DNA from: Terrabacter sp. Root85
GTDB taxonomy: Bacteria > Actinomycetota > Actinomycetes > Actinomycetales > Dermatophilaceae
Direction: 5' to 3'
NCBI RefSeq assembly: GCF_001429185.1
Contig: NZ_LMIW01000001.1
Coordinates: 708,439 to 772,438 of the forward strand
DNA: 64,000 bases
Shown: positions 22,000-30,950 of the stretch, in pieces
How the letters are laid out: each line of letters begins with the position of its first letter
Numbering within the stretch: the stretch's first letter is position 1
Program-made: the position numbers and the translations under genes
The notes under the pieces: model-generated
The model's input: only the letters and a program-made list of their open reading frames with translations
Told to the model about the DNA's origin: nothing
Databases searched by the model: none

Positions 22000-22849
22000 C
22001 GCCTCCCTCGTTCGCACCCCGGATGAAGTAGCGCTGGAGCGCGAAGAAGAGCAGCGCGACCGGGATCGTCGTCAGCAGGGCGGTGCCGAGCTTGAGCGGG
22101 TACTGCGTGCCGGCGCCGAGCTGTCCGCTCGTCATGCTGGCCAGACCGGTGACGAGCGTCTGGTGCTCGGGGGTGCCCTTGGTCACCACGAGGAAGTGTG
22201 AGAACTCGTTCCACGAACCCTGGAACGACAGGATGGTCAGGGTGATGAGCGCCGGCTTGGCCATCGGCAGCACCACCGACCAGAAGGTGCGGAAGATGCT
22301 CGCGCCGTCCATCCGGGCCGCCTCCTCGATCGAGATCGGCACCGAGTCGAAGAACTGCTTCATGATGAAGATGCCTGCGGCGTCGACGATGAGGGGCAGG
22401 ATCATCGCGGTGTAGGTGTCGTAGATGCCGAGGTAGTTGACCATGAGGAACTTCGGGATGAGCAGGGCCACACCCGGCACCGCCATCACCGCGAGGAGAG
22501 CGGCGAAGACGGCCTTGCGGCCACGGAACTGCAGCCGCGAGAGCGCATACCCGGCCAGCGAGTCCAGGAAGACCCGGCAGGCGGTGACGACGAGGGTGAT
22601 GAGGACCGAGTTCTGTGCCCAGGTGGTGATCGGCACCGACGAGTCGCCGGTCTGGCCGAAGATGCGCTGCCATACCTGGGTGGTGAAGGGATTGGGCACG
22701 AGCGACAGCGGGTTGTTCGCGGCGTCCGGATCGGTCTTGAACGAGGTCGCGATCTGGATCAGGAACGGGTAGATGAAGAGCACGGCGAACGCGAGCACTG
22801 CCACGTAGAGCAGGATCGTCTTCACGGGGTTGGACCTGCGAACGTTCAT
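21989..22849 (-). CDS. Carbohydrate ABC transporter permease (MalG-like)
   Basis: The 286-residue protein has six membrane helices and the EAA loop EEAARMDGASIFRTFWSVVLP (about residues 175-195) that contacts the ATPase. Start ATG 22849 overlaps the stop of the other permease gene as ATGA. It pairs with that permease and the lipoprotein upstream in one importer. No ATPase gene is present; such CUT1 systems in actinobacteria usually share the MsiK-type ATPase encoded elsewhere. Confidence 0.92.
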   Translation of the reverse strand: MNVRRSNPVKTILLYVAVLAFAVLFIYPFLIQIATSFKTDPDAANNPLSLVPNPFTTQVWQRIFGQTGDSSVPITTWAQNSVLITLVVTACRVFLDSLAGYALSRLQFRGRKAVFAALLAVMAVPGVALLIPKFLMVNYLGIYDTYTAMILPLIVDAAGIFIMKQFFDSVPISIEEAARMDGASIFRTFWSVVLPMAKPALITLTILSFQGSWNEFSHFLVVTKGTPEHQTLVTGLASMTSGQLGAGTQYPLKLGTALLTTIPVALLFFALQRYFIRGANEGGVKG

Positions 22850-24030
22850 CTGCGGCCTCCGCGTCGGAAGAAGGGCTTGCGCTCGTCCTTGTCGGTCAGC
22901 ACGTACCGCTGGACGCGCGTCAGGACGACGATGATGAGGAACACGACGAACGCCATGGCCGCGCCCGAGCCGTAGCGGAAGTTGCCGAAGCTCTGCTGGT
23001 ACGACAGGAAGGCGGGGCTCAGTGTCGTCCCCGCGGGAGCGCCCTTGCCCATGACGTAGATCTGGTCGAAGACCTGCCACGTGCCGATGAGCCCGAGGGT
23101 GATGACGAGGAAGAGCGCCGGTTTGATCATCGGCAGCGTCACGTGCCGCAGCTTCTGCCAGCGCGAGGTGCCGTCGAGCGCCGCCGCCTCGTCGATCTCG
23201 ACGGGCAGGTCCTGCAGCGCCGCGATGAACATCAGCATGAAGGTGCCCGACGTCGTCCAGATGACGAGGAAGATGATCACGAACATCGCGACCGACGGCC
23301 CGGAGAGCCAGTCCCAGAGACTGCGTCCGAAGATCTCGCCCTGGGCCCACGCGGGGTTGTCGATCCCGACGGCGTTGAAGGCGAGGTGGAGCAGGCCGCG
23401 GCTGTCGCTGAACCACTGTGGGCCGTCGATGCCGAAGAATCCGAGGAAGGCGTTGACGGCGCCGGTGTTGGAGAAGAGGAAGAGGAACACCGTCGCGATG
23501 GCGATCGAGCTCGTCACCGACGGGAAGTAGAAGGCGGTGCGGAAGAAGCTGCGGCCCTTGAGCATCGTGTTGTTCACGAGCAGCGCGAGCGCGAGTGCGA
23601 GGACGGTCTGCAGCGGGACGACGAGCAGCACGTAGTAGAAGGTGTTGCCGATCGACTGCATGAAGTTGTCGCGGGTCAGGCCGTCACGCGCGAAGAGGTC
23701 GGTGTAGTTCTTCAGACCCACGACGTCGGTGCCCTGCCCGACCACGAACGGGTTGGTGTTGCCCTGCCAGTTGGTGAAGCTCACCCACAGGGCCATCCCG
23801 ATCGGGATGACGAGGAAGAGCCCGAGGATGACGATCATGGGAGCGACGAAGATCCAGCCTGCCGCACCTTCACGCCCCCGTATGCCGCTACCGCTGCGGC
23901 GTGGGGCACGTCGGGCTCCGGGGGCGCCGGCCGGCCCGGTCGGGGTGCCCGCGGAGGCCGCGGCCACCTGTCCGGCTCGCGCGCCGGACGCGGAGACGTC
24001 GTCCTGCGGACGTTCGTCGATGGATGCCAT
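22846..24030 (-). CDS. Carbohydrate ABC transporter permease (MalF-like)
   Basis: The 394-residue protein has an unusually long, Ala/Pro/Gly/Arg-rich cytosolic N-terminus of about 58 residues, then membrane helices and the EAA loop EIDEAAALDGTSRWQKLRHVTLP. It forms the heterodimeric pore with the MalG-like permease. The first in-frame Met at 24030 is preceded by a GGAGG-type site, so the long N-terminus seems real. A 12-bp hairpin separates it from the binding-protein gene, which would allow more binding protein than permease to be made. Confidence 0.9.
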   Translation of the reverse strand: MASIDERPQDDVSASGARAGQVAAASAGTPTGPAGAPGARRAPRRSGSGIRGREGAAGWIFVAPMIVILGLFLVIPIGMALWVSFTNWQGNTNPFVVGQGTDVVGLKNYTDLFARDGLTRDNFMQSIGNTFYYVLLVVPLQTVLALALALLVNNTMLKGRSFFRTAFYFPSVTSSIAIATVFLFLFSNTGAVNAFLGFFGIDGPQWFSDSRGLLHLAFNAVGIDNPAWAQGEIFGRSLWDWLSGPSVAMFVIIFLVIWTTSGTFMLMFIAALQDLPVEIDEAAALDGTSRWQKLRHVTLPMIKPALFLVITLGLIGTWQVFDQIYVMGKGAPAGTTLSPAFLSYQQSFGNFRYGSGAAMAFVVFLIIVVLTRVQRYVLTDKDERKPFFRRGGRR

Positions 24031-24065
24031 GGAGCCCTCCTGGGGATCGGCGACCGTGGGGAGAG

Positions 24066-24102
24066 GGCGTCCGCCCGCCGCGCCATGGGGCGGGCGGACG
24101 CC
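24066..24102 (-). terminator. Hairpin between binding-protein and permease genes
   Basis: GGCGTCCGCCCG (24066-24077) and CGGGCGGACGCC (24091-24102) form a perfect 12-bp stem with a 13-nt loop. Its position after the binding-protein gene suits an attenuator or 3'-stabilising stem-loop, as in other sugar ABC operons. Confidence 0.65.
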
Positions 24103-24111
24103 GTGGCTGGG

Positions 24112-25362
24112 TCAGTCGGAGATGGCCGAGGTGCCGTTCTTCTGAAGCTCCGCGAGCCAGGCGTTCGGGTCGCCGCCCTTGCCCAGGGTCGCCAGCTGCG
24201 AGTTGAACTTCGTCATGACCTCGTCGAAGCCCGGCAGGTTGACCGGGCCCTGCGCGTACTCGCCGCCGGCGACGAAGGCCTGCTGGTCGGGGAACTTCGC
24301 CGCGAACGCCTTGGCGCCCTCCTCGGTCGAGGGCATGACGCCGAACGCGTCGGCGAACTTCATCTGCTGCTCAGTCGTGATGAGCGACTTGACGAGGTCG
24401 ACGGACTGCGCCTGGTTCTGCGACTTGGCGGCGATGCCCCAGCAGTTGCTGAAGAGCAGCGTGCCCTTGCCGGCCGGGCCCGCGGGGAGCTCGACGACCT
24501 TGTACTTGAGGTCGGGGAAGTCCTTCTTGGCACCGCTGATCCAGTTGCCCTCGATGGTCATGGCCGCAACGCCCTTGCCCAGCGCCTCGCCGCCCCAGCC
24601 GGTGGCCGGGGAGGTGTCGGAGCTGAACTTGAGGACGCCGTCCTTCATCATCTTCTGGACCTCGGCGAGGCCCGCCTTGGCGGGTGCGCTGTCGGCCGTC
24701 ATCGTCTTGCCGTCCTCGGAGACGATCCACCCACCGGCCTGCTTGATGAAGGCTCCGCTGCGGTTGATGTCGTTGCCGATGACGAGACCGGTGACCTTGC
24801 CCGACGTCAGCTTCTTGGCGACGGCCTCGAGGCCGGCCCAGTCCTTGGGGATGTCGGCGTCGGTGAGCCCGGCCTTGGTCCACAGGTCGGGGTTGATCTC
24901 AAGAGCGAGGGTCGAGTAGTCCTTGGGGGCGCAGTAGAACTTGTTGTCGTAGGTGAAGGCCTTCACGAGGGCCGGCAGGAAGCCGGCGTCCTTGACCTGG
25001 TCGCCGTAGGCGTAGAGGTTTCCGGCCTTGGCGAACGTGCCGACCTTGGAGGCGTCGGTGTAGAAGACGTCGGGAGGCGTCGTCGACGCGAAGGCCTGAC
25101 CCAGCTGCTGGCCGAGGTCCGAGGCGGCGATGACCTCCACGGTGTTGCCGGTCTTCTTGGCCCACGCCTCCGTGGCCGCCTTGACCGCGTTGGTCTCGGC
25201 GTCGCCCGAGCTGCCGATCATGACTGTGAGCTTGACCGGGCCCTTCGCGGTGGCCTGCGGCGCGTTGTTGCCACCGCTGAAGCCGCCCCCGCCGCAGGCG
25301 CTCAGGGCGAGCACTCCGGTGAGGCAGGCCGCTGCGGCGGCCGTGGTGGTCTTGCGTGACAT
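24112..25362 (-). CDS. ABC transporter sugar-binding lipoprotein
   Basis: The 416-residue precursor has a lipoprotein signal with lipobox LSAC (Cys23) followed by a Gly-rich linker, then a family 1 extracellular solute-binding fold with ASTTPPDVFYTDAS, WTKAGLTDADIPKDW and GVAAMTIEGNW. It should capture a sugar or oligosaccharide at the cell surface for the two permeases downstream. AGGAGA precedes the ATG at 25362. Only 51 bp separate it from the LacI gene, so it is either co-transcribed with it or has a promoter inside the end of that gene. The neighbouring debranching enzyme hints at alpha-glucans, but the ligand is not proven. Confidence 0.92.
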   Translation of the reverse strand: MSRKTTTAAAAACLTGVLALSACGGGGFSGGNNAPQATAKGPVKLTVMIGSSGDAETNAVKAATEAWAKKTGNTVEVIAASDLGQQLGQAFASTTPPDVFYTDASKVGTFAKAGNLYAYGDQVKDAGFLPALVKAFTYDNKFYCAPKDYSTLALEINPDLWTKAGLTDADIPKDWAGLEAVAKKLTSGKVTGLVIGNDINRSGAFIKQAGGWIVSEDGKTMTADSAPAKAGLAEVQKMMKDGVLKFSSDTSPATGWGGEALGKGVAAMTIEGNWISGAKKDFPDLKYKVVELPAGPAGKGTLLFSNCWGIAAKSQNQAQSVDLVKSLITTEQQMKFADAFGVMPSTEEGAKAFAAKFPDQQAFVAGGEYAQGPVNLPGFDEVMTKFNSQLATLGKGGDPNAWLAELQKNGTSAISD

Positions 25363-25413
25363 CGTTCTCTCCTGTTTTCGGGTGTGGTGTGGTCAGCGGC
25401 ACGTACCCGTGGA

Positions 25414-26538
25414 TCACGGGCGTATGCCGGGTGGGTCCTCGTCGGGCCGCGCTTGCTTGGCGGTGGGTCGGGTGTCGGCACGCGCGGGGGCGGCCGGTTC
25501 GCGCACGCTCGAGGCGCGCACGGTCAGGGAGGGCTCGAGGAGCACCGGTCCGGGTGTGGTCGTGGGGTCGACGAGCATGTCCCAGGCGGTGCGGGCGGCC
25601 TCGGCGACGGGCTGGTGGACGCTCGTCAGCTGCATGGCGGCAGCCACGTCGGTGTCGTCGAAGCCGACGACCCCGACGTCGCGTCCGGGCTCGAGGCCGC
25701 GGTTGCGCACGGCGCGCAGCACCCCGAGGGCGAGCAGGTCGGAGGCGCAGACGACGGCGGAGTCCGGACCGAGCCGGTCGAGCAGTCGGGCGGCGGCGTC
25801 CGTCGCCTCGTCGAGGTCCTGGACCGCCTCGGCGGTCGGGGCGTCGCCCGTGACGCCGAGCTCGGCGAGGCCGTCGGACCAGCCCTGCCGGCGGTTGTCA
25901 CCCACGGGTGAGCCGGTGGGCCAGCCGAGCCAGCCGATCTGGGCGTAGCCGGCCTCGGCGAGGTGCCGCACGGCCTGGAGCACGCCGGCGTGGCCGTCGA
26001 CGTCGACCCAGCGGGTCAGCTCCGGCAGGTCCCAGACGCGTCCGAAGGACACGAAGGGCACGTGCTGCTCGAGCAGCCAGGGCGGACGGGGGTCGGAGTG
26101 CCGGGTGTCGGCGAGGACGAAGCCGTCGACGAGACCGCTCGCGAGGGTCTGCCGGTAGCCGGCGATGACGTCATCGGGGTCGGGTGCGAAGGCCACGAGG
26201 TGGCTGGCGTGCGAGGGCGCCGACACGGTGAGCTCGACGAGGAACTCGTCGAGGATGTGGCCGAGGCGGCGGTGGCCCGACGGGTTGACCTCGAAGCCGT
26301 AGGCCGAGGCACGCTGACGGCGCAGCTGCTGCGCGGACACGTGCGGGGTGAAGCTCAGCCGCTCGATCTCCCGGAGCACGCGCTCGAGGGTGTCGGGGGC
26401 GACCTTGTGCGGTCGGTTGAGGGCGTTGCTCACCGTCTGGCGCGACACGCCCGCGGCCTCGGCGACGTCGACGATGGTCGGGCGCGACGGGGCGGCGACA
26501 GCGTCTCGCCGGGCCTCTCGGCTCTCGTCGGTGCTCAC
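25414..26538 (-). CDS. LacI family transcriptional regulator
   Basis: The 374-residue protein has a LacI DNA-binding head at about residues 18-70 (TIVDVAEAAGVSRQTVSNALN) with a hinge helix (SAQQLRRQRASA), and a periplasmic-binding-protein-like sugar domain ending in GVVGFDDTDVAAAMQLTSVHQP. It precedes the sugar importer on the same strand and is divergent from the debranching-enzyme gene; the 217-bp intergenic region holds a 20-bp palindrome of LacI-operator type at 26651. It most likely represses both transcription units until the sugar is present. Confidence 0.93.
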   Translation of the reverse strand: MSTDESREARRDAVAAPSRPTIVDVAEAAGVSRQTVSNALNRPHKVAPDTLERVLREIERLSFTPHVSAQQLRRQRASAYGFEVNPSGHRRLGHILDEFLVELTVSAPSHASHLVAFAPDPDDVIAGYRQTLASGLVDGFVLADTRHSDPRPPWLLEQHVPFVSFGRVWDLPELTRWVDVDGHAGVLQAVRHLAEAGYAQIGWLGWPTGSPVGDNRRQGWSDGLAELGVTGDAPTAEAVQDLDEATDAAARLLDRLGPDSAVVCASDLLALGVLRAVRNRGLEPGRDVGVVGFDDTDVAAAMQLTSVHQPVAEAARTAWDMLVDPTTTPGPVLLEPSLTVRASSVREPAAPARADTRPTAKQARPDEDPPGIRP

Positions 26539-26588
26539 CCGTCACGCTCCCTTGCGCTTGGTCGCGGCCCGCCACGGGCCGTGTTGAT

Positions 26589-26618
26589 CGTTCAAAACGG
26601 AACAGACTTGAACGTTCA
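26589..26618. promoter_or_regulatory. Inverted repeats near the LacI gene start
   Basis: CGTTCAA (26589-26595) and TTGAACG (26608-26614) are inverted, and TGAACGTTCA (26609-26618) is a perfect 10-bp palindrome overlapping the second arm. They lie 50-80 nt before the LacI start and may be an autoregulatory operator. Confidence 0.4.
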
Positions 26619-26650
26619 TACGTGAGGGAGCATGCTCTTGTCTGCCCCGA

Positions 26651-26670
26651 TGGTCAAGCGTGCTTGACCA
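26651..26670. promoter_or_regulatory. LacI-type operator palindrome
   Basis: TGGTCAAGCGTGCTTGACCA has 9-bp arms (TGGTCAAGC and GCTTGACCA) around a 2-bp centre. It lies about 85 bp before the GTG of the debranching-enzyme gene and about 110 bp before the LacI gene. Length and symmetry are typical of LacI-family operators. Confidence 0.65.
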
Positions 26671-26754
26671 TTCCGTGACAGGTTGGTCGGGCGCCCTCGG
26701 CGTCCCCCAGCACCCCTCCGGCAACGACCCCTGCTCCCGACGGAAGGCCCCTCG

Positions 26755-28890
26755 GTGTCCGAGCGCGACGCGCCGCTCCCCCCTCGCCAGCCCTGGCTGC
26801 ACGAGTTGTCCATCGTCGTCGACGGGAACGCGACGGTGCTCTCGGACCGCTCGGGTGACGTGCTCCCCGGCACGAGCCAGGGGCTCTACGTCGACGACCG
26901 GCGCATCCTCGGCACGCTGCGCCTCGAGGTCGCGGGAGAGACGCCGGACTTCGTGGCCGAGCGCGCGTCGGGCGCGGCCGCCGACTACGCCGCGGCCGCG
27001 CGCGGGCTGGGCAACCCCGGCCCCGACCCGACCGTCGAGGTGCTCCGCAGCAGGCGCCTGCTCGGCTCGGGCACCCGAACCCTCACCGAGCACGTCGCCA
27101 TCACCTCGCGGGCCGCGCAGACCGTGCTCGCTCCCCTTCGCCTCGTCGTCGCCGGCGACGGCCTCGACATCGGCGCCGTGAAGTCCGGCCACCTCAGCGG
27201 GCCCGCCACCGCGGCCACCGCGACGGCCGACGGTCTCGTCCTCACCGACGACTGGCACCGCACGACCGTCGCCCTCGAGGAGCTCCCCCCGGGCGCCACG
27301 GTGGCCGTGCGGCCGGGTGACGACGGTTCCGTCGCACTCGAGACGACCCTCGTCGTCGAGCCCGGACACACCACCTCGGCCTGCCTGCGCATCACCACGG
27401 AGCGGCTGCAGGCCTCCGCCTTCGACGCCGACCCCGGCTCCGACGCGCTGGCGTGGGACGACGTGCGCGTCACCGCCCAGGACCACCGGCTCGCACGCAC
27501 CGTCGAGCGTGGCCTCGACGACCTGCGCCACCTCGTCCTGCGCGACCCGGCTTCGCCCCAGCACGTCTTCGCGGCAGCCGGAACCCCTTGGTACCTCACG
27601 CTCTTCGGCCGCGACTCCCTCTGGACAGCACGCCTGCTGCTCCCCTTCGGCACCGACCTGGCCGAGGGGACGCTGCACACCCTGGCCCGACGCCAGGGCA
27701 CGACGCACGACCCCGTGACGGGCGAGGCGCCCGGCAAGATCCCGCACGAGCTGCGGCGCCACGTGCACCGCGACACGACCACGGGCATGACGCTGCCGCA
27801 GGTCTACTACGGCACCGTCGACGCGACCGCCCTCTGGGTCTGCCTCCTCGCCGAGGCGTGCGACTGGGGCCTGCCGCCCGAGCGCGCCCGCACCCTGCTG
27901 CCGGCCCTGCGGGCGGCCGTCGCCTGGCTCATCGGCGACGGTCAGCCCGACGACGACGGTCTGCTCAAGTACCTCGACACGTCCGGCACCGGCCTCGCCA
28001 ACCAGGGCTGGAAGGACTCCGGCGACTCGATCCGCTGGCGCGACGGCACGGTCGCCGACGCCCCCATCGCGCTCGTCGAGGCGCAGGCGTATGCCGTCGA
28101 GGCCCTTCGCGCCGCCGCACGCCTCCACCGGTCGCTCGGTGACGACGACACCGAGGCCGCCACCGAGGCCGCCACCGAGGCCGACGCCGCGGACGCCGCG
28201 GCGACCGCTCTCGAGGGCCGGCTGCGCGCCCGCTTCTGGGTCGACACCGACGCGGGCCACCACCTCGCCCTCGCGCTCGACGGCGCGGGCCAAGCGGTCG
28301 ACGGGCTCGGCTCCAACATGGGCCACGTGCTCGGCACGAGCGCCCTGACCCCCGCCGAGGCGGCCTCGGTGGCGGCCACCGTGACCAGCCGCGAGCTGCT
28401 CGACGACTTCGGCGTGCGGACCTTCGGCACCGGCAACGGCGGCTTCAACCCCATCGGCTACCACACCGGCTCGATCTGGACCCATGACACCGCGATCACG
28501 GCGATCGGCCTGTCCCGTGAGGGATTCGGCGCCGAGGCGAGCGAGGTCGCGCGGACCCTGCTCGCGTCGGCCGAGGCCTTCTCCTACCGCTGGCCAGAGC
28601 TCTACTCCGGTCTCGCGCTGGCCGGTGCGCCGACGCCCTACCCGGCGTCGTGCCGGCCCCAGGCGTGGTCGGCGGCCTCCGCCGTCGCGTTGCTCACGGT
28701 GGCGCTGCGTCCCCGACCCGACGCGGCCACCCGCACGCTGCACCTCTCGCCGGTGCGGCCCGCCCCCTACGGGGCGCTGCGCGTCGAGGGACTGCGCTTC
28801 TGCGGCGGCCGCGTCGACCTCGCCGTCTCGGCCGACGGTGACGTCGAGGTGCTCAGCGCACCCGACGACGTCACGGTCGTCACCGACTGA
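26755..28890 (+). CDS. Glycogen-debranching-type amylo-alpha-1,6-glucosidase
   Basis: The 711-residue protein has an N-terminal GDE_N_bis-type domain (about 10-210: LSIVVDGNATVLSDRSGDVLPGT-type start, GLYVDDRRIL) and a C-terminal (alpha/alpha)6-barrel glycosidase domain with WYLTLFGRDSLWTARLLLP, NQGWKDSGDS, GYHTGSIWTHD and SCRPQAWSAAS. It probably cleaves alpha-1,6 branches of glucans or related glycosides in the cytoplasm. The GTG at 26755 follows GGAAGG. Being divergent from the LacI regulator and sugar importer suggests joint use on the imported oligosaccharide. A 12-nt tandem repeat lies inside the gene at 28150. Confidence 0.88.
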   Translation: MSERDAPLPPRQPWLHELSIVVDGNATVLSDRSGDVLPGTSQGLYVDDRRILGTLRLEVAGETPDFVAERASGAAADYAAAARGLGNPGPDPTVEVLRSRRLLGSGTRTLTEHVAITSRAAQTVLAPLRLVVAGDGLDIGAVKSGHLSGPATAATATADGLVLTDDWHRTTVALEELPPGATVAVRPGDDGSVALETTLVVEPGHTTSACLRITTERLQASAFDADPGSDALAWDDVRVTAQDHRLARTVERGLDDLRHLVLRDPASPQHVFAAAGTPWYLTLFGRDSLWTARLLLPFGTDLAEGTLHTLARRQGTTHDPVTGEAPGKIPHELRRHVHRDTTTGMTLPQVYYGTVDATALWVCLLAEACDWGLPPERARTLLPALRAAVAWLIGDGQPDDDGLLKYLDTSGTGLANQGWKDSGDSIRWRDGTVADAPIALVEAQAYAVEALRAAARLHRSLGDDDTEAATEAATEADAADAAATALEGRLRARFWVDTDAGHHLALALDGAGQAVDGLGSNMGHVLGTSALTPAEAASVAATVTSRELLDDFGVRTFGTGNGGFNPIGYHTGSIWTHDTAITAIGLSREGFGAEASEVARTLLASAEAFSYRWPELYSGLALAGAPTPYPASCRPQAWSAASAVALLTVALRPRPDAATRTLHLSPVRPAPYGALRVEGLRFCGGRVDLAVSADGDVEVLSAPDDVTVVTD
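28150..28185 (+). repeat. Three in-frame 12-nt repeats
   Basis: ACCGAGGCCGCC is repeated at 28150, 28162 and 28174 (the last with a changed end) and encodes a TEAA-type loop in the debranching enzyme. It sits between helices where length changes would be tolerated. Confidence 0.7.
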
Positions 28891-28935
28891 GGCGACGGCA
28901 TACTCCACGGCATGTTCCCGGGGGGCCGGGGCTCC

Positions 28936-28941
28936 TAGGAT
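28936..28941 (+). promoter_or_regulatory. -10 box of a leaderless gene (TAGGAT)
   Basis: TAGGAT is followed by CGGCAGG and the GTG start at 28949. The GGCAGG is too close to serve well as a ribosome site. Confidence 0.55.
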
Positions 28942-28948
28942 CGGCAGG

Positions 28949-30634
28949 GTGAAGCCGGCGATCATCCTCGTGTCCGAGACCCGCTGCGACGAGCTGCTCG
29001 ACGAGTTCGGGCGCTACGCCCGCGACTACGAGCTGCCCACGGCGACCTCCGCCCACGAGGCCAAGCTGGCCGCGAAGCGCGTCGTCGCCGAAGGCGGCCA
29101 GGTGGCGATGTTCGTCACCGAGTCCCGCCTGCCCGACGCCGACGTGCACGAGGCCTTCCACTGGTGGCGCCAGACGGTGCCGACCGCCCGCCGGGTCATC
29201 GCCGCGCACGTGTCGACCTTCAGGGAGGACGCCGAGCGCCTCCGCGGTGGCATGGCCAAGGGCAAGTACGACGCCTACCTGCTCGCGCCGCGGGGTGCCC
29301 GCGACGAGGAGTTCCACACCGCCATCTGCGAGCTGCTGTCCGACTGGGGCTCGACGGTGGCCGAGCCCGAGGTCGTGGCGGTTGCCCTCGTCTCGCCCGT
29401 CGAGGACGCCCTGACCCTGAGCATCCGCGACTACCTCGACCGGATGGGCCTGCCCAACCGCGTCTACGCGCCCGAGAGCGAGAAGGGCCGGCACGTCCTC
29501 GCGCTCGTCGCTGCCGAGGGCGGCGAGGCGGAGTTCCCGCTCTTCATGGACCTCAACCAGCGCGTCGGCAGTGCCAGGAGCGTGCGCGACGTCGCGTCCG
29601 CCATCTACGGCCGCCCGGCCGACGTCGATGTCGACCGCGTCGTCGACGTCGCCATCGTCGGAGCCGGCCCGGCGGGTCTCGCGGCCGCCGTCTACGCCTC
29701 GTCCGAGGGACTGAGCACCGTCGTGCTCGAGGCCGAGGCCGTCGGCGGACAGGCGGGCACGTCGTCGATGATCCGCAACTACCTCGGCTTCCCGAGGGGC
29801 ATCAGCGGTATGCGGCTCGCCCAGCGGGCGCGCAACCAGGCGATCCGCTTCGGCACGCAGTTCTTCTCCGGCTGGCCGGTGACGTCACTCGAGCCCGGGG
29901 AGGTGGACGCCGAGGGCGTCCTCGCGCCGCACCGCCTCCGCACCGAGGGCGGCGACCTGCTCGCCCGCGCGGTCGTCGTGTCGGCCGGGGTGAAGTACCG
30001 CCGTCTCGACGCGCCGGGCATCGAGCGCCTCGTCGGGCTCGGCGTGCACTACGGCAGCGCCATGACGGCGGCCCGCGAGATGGAGGGGGCCGACGTCGTC
30101 GTCGTCGGTGGCGGCAACTCGGCGGGGCAGGCGGCGATCCACCTGGCCCGCTTCGCCCGCACGGTGACGATCCTCGTGCGGCGCGCATCGCTCGCCGAGA
30201 CGATGTCGAGCTACCTCGTCGGCGAGATCGCCTACAACCCTCGGATCTCCGTCCTCGCCTGCTCCGAGGTCCTCGAGGGTGGGCCCGGCGAGGACGGCCG
30301 GCTCGGATGGGTCACCGTGCGCAACACCGCCGACGGCACGCAGGAGCGGCGCGAGTGCCGCGGCCTCTTCCTGCTCATCGGCGCGGCGCCGCACTGCGAC
30401 TGGCTGCCCGACGAGGTGGTCCGGGACGAACGGGGCTTCGTCCTGACCGGCCGCGACGTGCCGCAGGACCGCTGGCGCGACGGGCTGCCGCCCGAGAGCC
30501 TCGAGACGACGGTGCCGGGCGTCTTCGCGGCCGGGGACATCCGCGCGGGCTCGATGAAGCGCGTGGCGTCGGCGAGCGGCGAGGGCGCCTCGGTCGTGCC
30601 GCTCGTGCACGCCTGGCTCGACCCGTCGCACTGA
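28949..30634 (+). CDS. Fused receiver-like and thioredoxin-reductase-like flavoprotein
   Basis: The 561-residue protein has an N-terminal 120-residue receiver-like domain and a short linker region, then a C-terminal (from about residue 230) class II pyridine-nucleotide-disulphide oxidoreductase: VAIVGAGPAGLAAAVYASSEGLS for FAD, VVVVGGGNSAGQAAIHLARFA for NADPH and GVFAAGDIRAGSMKR for the second FAD contact. The redox CxxC of thioredoxin reductases is missing: where CATC is expected after the tyrosine of GVHY, the protein reads GSAM. It therefore cannot be a classical thioredoxin reductase. Such fusions are common in actinobacteria, with unknown role. Start GTG 28949 is supported by the -10 box. 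Confidence 0.85.
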   Translation: MKPAIILVSETRCDELLDEFGRYARDYELPTATSAHEAKLAAKRVVAEGGQVAMFVTESRLPDADVHEAFHWWRQTVPTARRVIAAHVSTFREDAERLRGGMAKGKYDAYLLAPRGARDEEFHTAICELLSDWGSTVAEPEVVAVALVSPVEDALTLSIRDYLDRMGLPNRVYAPESEKGRHVLALVAAEGGEAEFPLFMDLNQRVGSARSVRDVASAIYGRPADVDVDRVVDVAIVGAGPAGLAAAVYASSEGLSTVVLEAEAVGGQAGTSSMIRNYLGFPRGISGMRLAQRARNQAIRFGTQFFSGWPVTSLEPGEVDAEGVLAPHRLRTEGGDLLARAVVVSAGVKYRRLDAPGIERLVGLGVHYGSAMTAAREMEGADVVVVGGGNSAGQAAIHLARFARTVTILVRRASLAETMSSYLVGEIAYNPRISVLACSEVLEGGPGEDGRLGWVTVRNTADGTQERRECRGLFLLIGAAPHCDWLPDEVVRDERGFVLTGRDVPQDRWRDGLPPESLETTVPGVFAAGDIRAGSMKRVASASGEGASVVPLVHAWLDPSH

Positions 30635-30656
30635 CGACCGGGACGGGGACGAGTGG

Positions 30657-30950
30657 TCAGAGGCGGATGAGCTGGCCGTCGCGGAACGAGTAGCGGTAGG
30701 CCGTCGTCGTCGCCGCCGGCAGGTTGGCCGGGTGAGCCGCGTGGTTGCGGTGCGGGTGCGGCGTCGGCGCGGACGCCGTGCGGACGGGCGTCAGACCGCC
30801 GGAGACCCCTGCGGCGTGTGCCTCCCCGGCCCCCAGGGCCGTGGTGCCGACGAAGGCGACGGCGACGGCAGCGCCGGCTGCGCCGAGGCCGCGACGGAGC
30901 GTGGCACGGAAGGTCGAGGGAGCATTTCCGGGGCGGGGTGTCGTGTCCAT
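30657..30950 (-). CDS. Small secreted protein
   Basis: I do not recognise a family. The 97-residue precursor has an N-terminus with FRATLRRGLGAAGAAVAVAF and a likely signal-peptidase site near EAHAAG at residues 43-48, leaving a mature peptide of about 50 residues rich in His, Pro and Thr that ends TTTAYRYSFRDGQLIRL. The ATG at 30950 has only a weak GGGGAC site. It converges with the flavoprotein gene. Confidence 0.5.
   Translation of the reverse strand: MDTTPRPGNAPSTFRATLRRGLGAAGAAVAVAFVGTTALGAGEAHAAGVSGGLTPVRTASAPTPHPHRNHAAHPANLPAATTTAYRYSFRDGQLIRL

Noticed and set aside
24031-24111. Riboswitch between the sugar-binding lipoprotein and permease genes
   Set aside because: The only structure visible is a single perfect hairpin, better explained as attenuation or 3'-end protection of the lipoprotein mRNA.
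28150-28185. Possible CRISPR or satellite in the debranching gene
   Set aside because: The repeats are 12 nt, in frame, without spacers, and encode an Ala/Glu/Thr loop. Similar in-frame repeats at 40525 and 41830 were dismissed for the same reason.
26542-28965. Long minus-strand open frame opposite the debranching enzyme gene
   Set aside because: The plus-strand protein has catalytic motifs; the minus frame is low-complexity and has no ribosome site.
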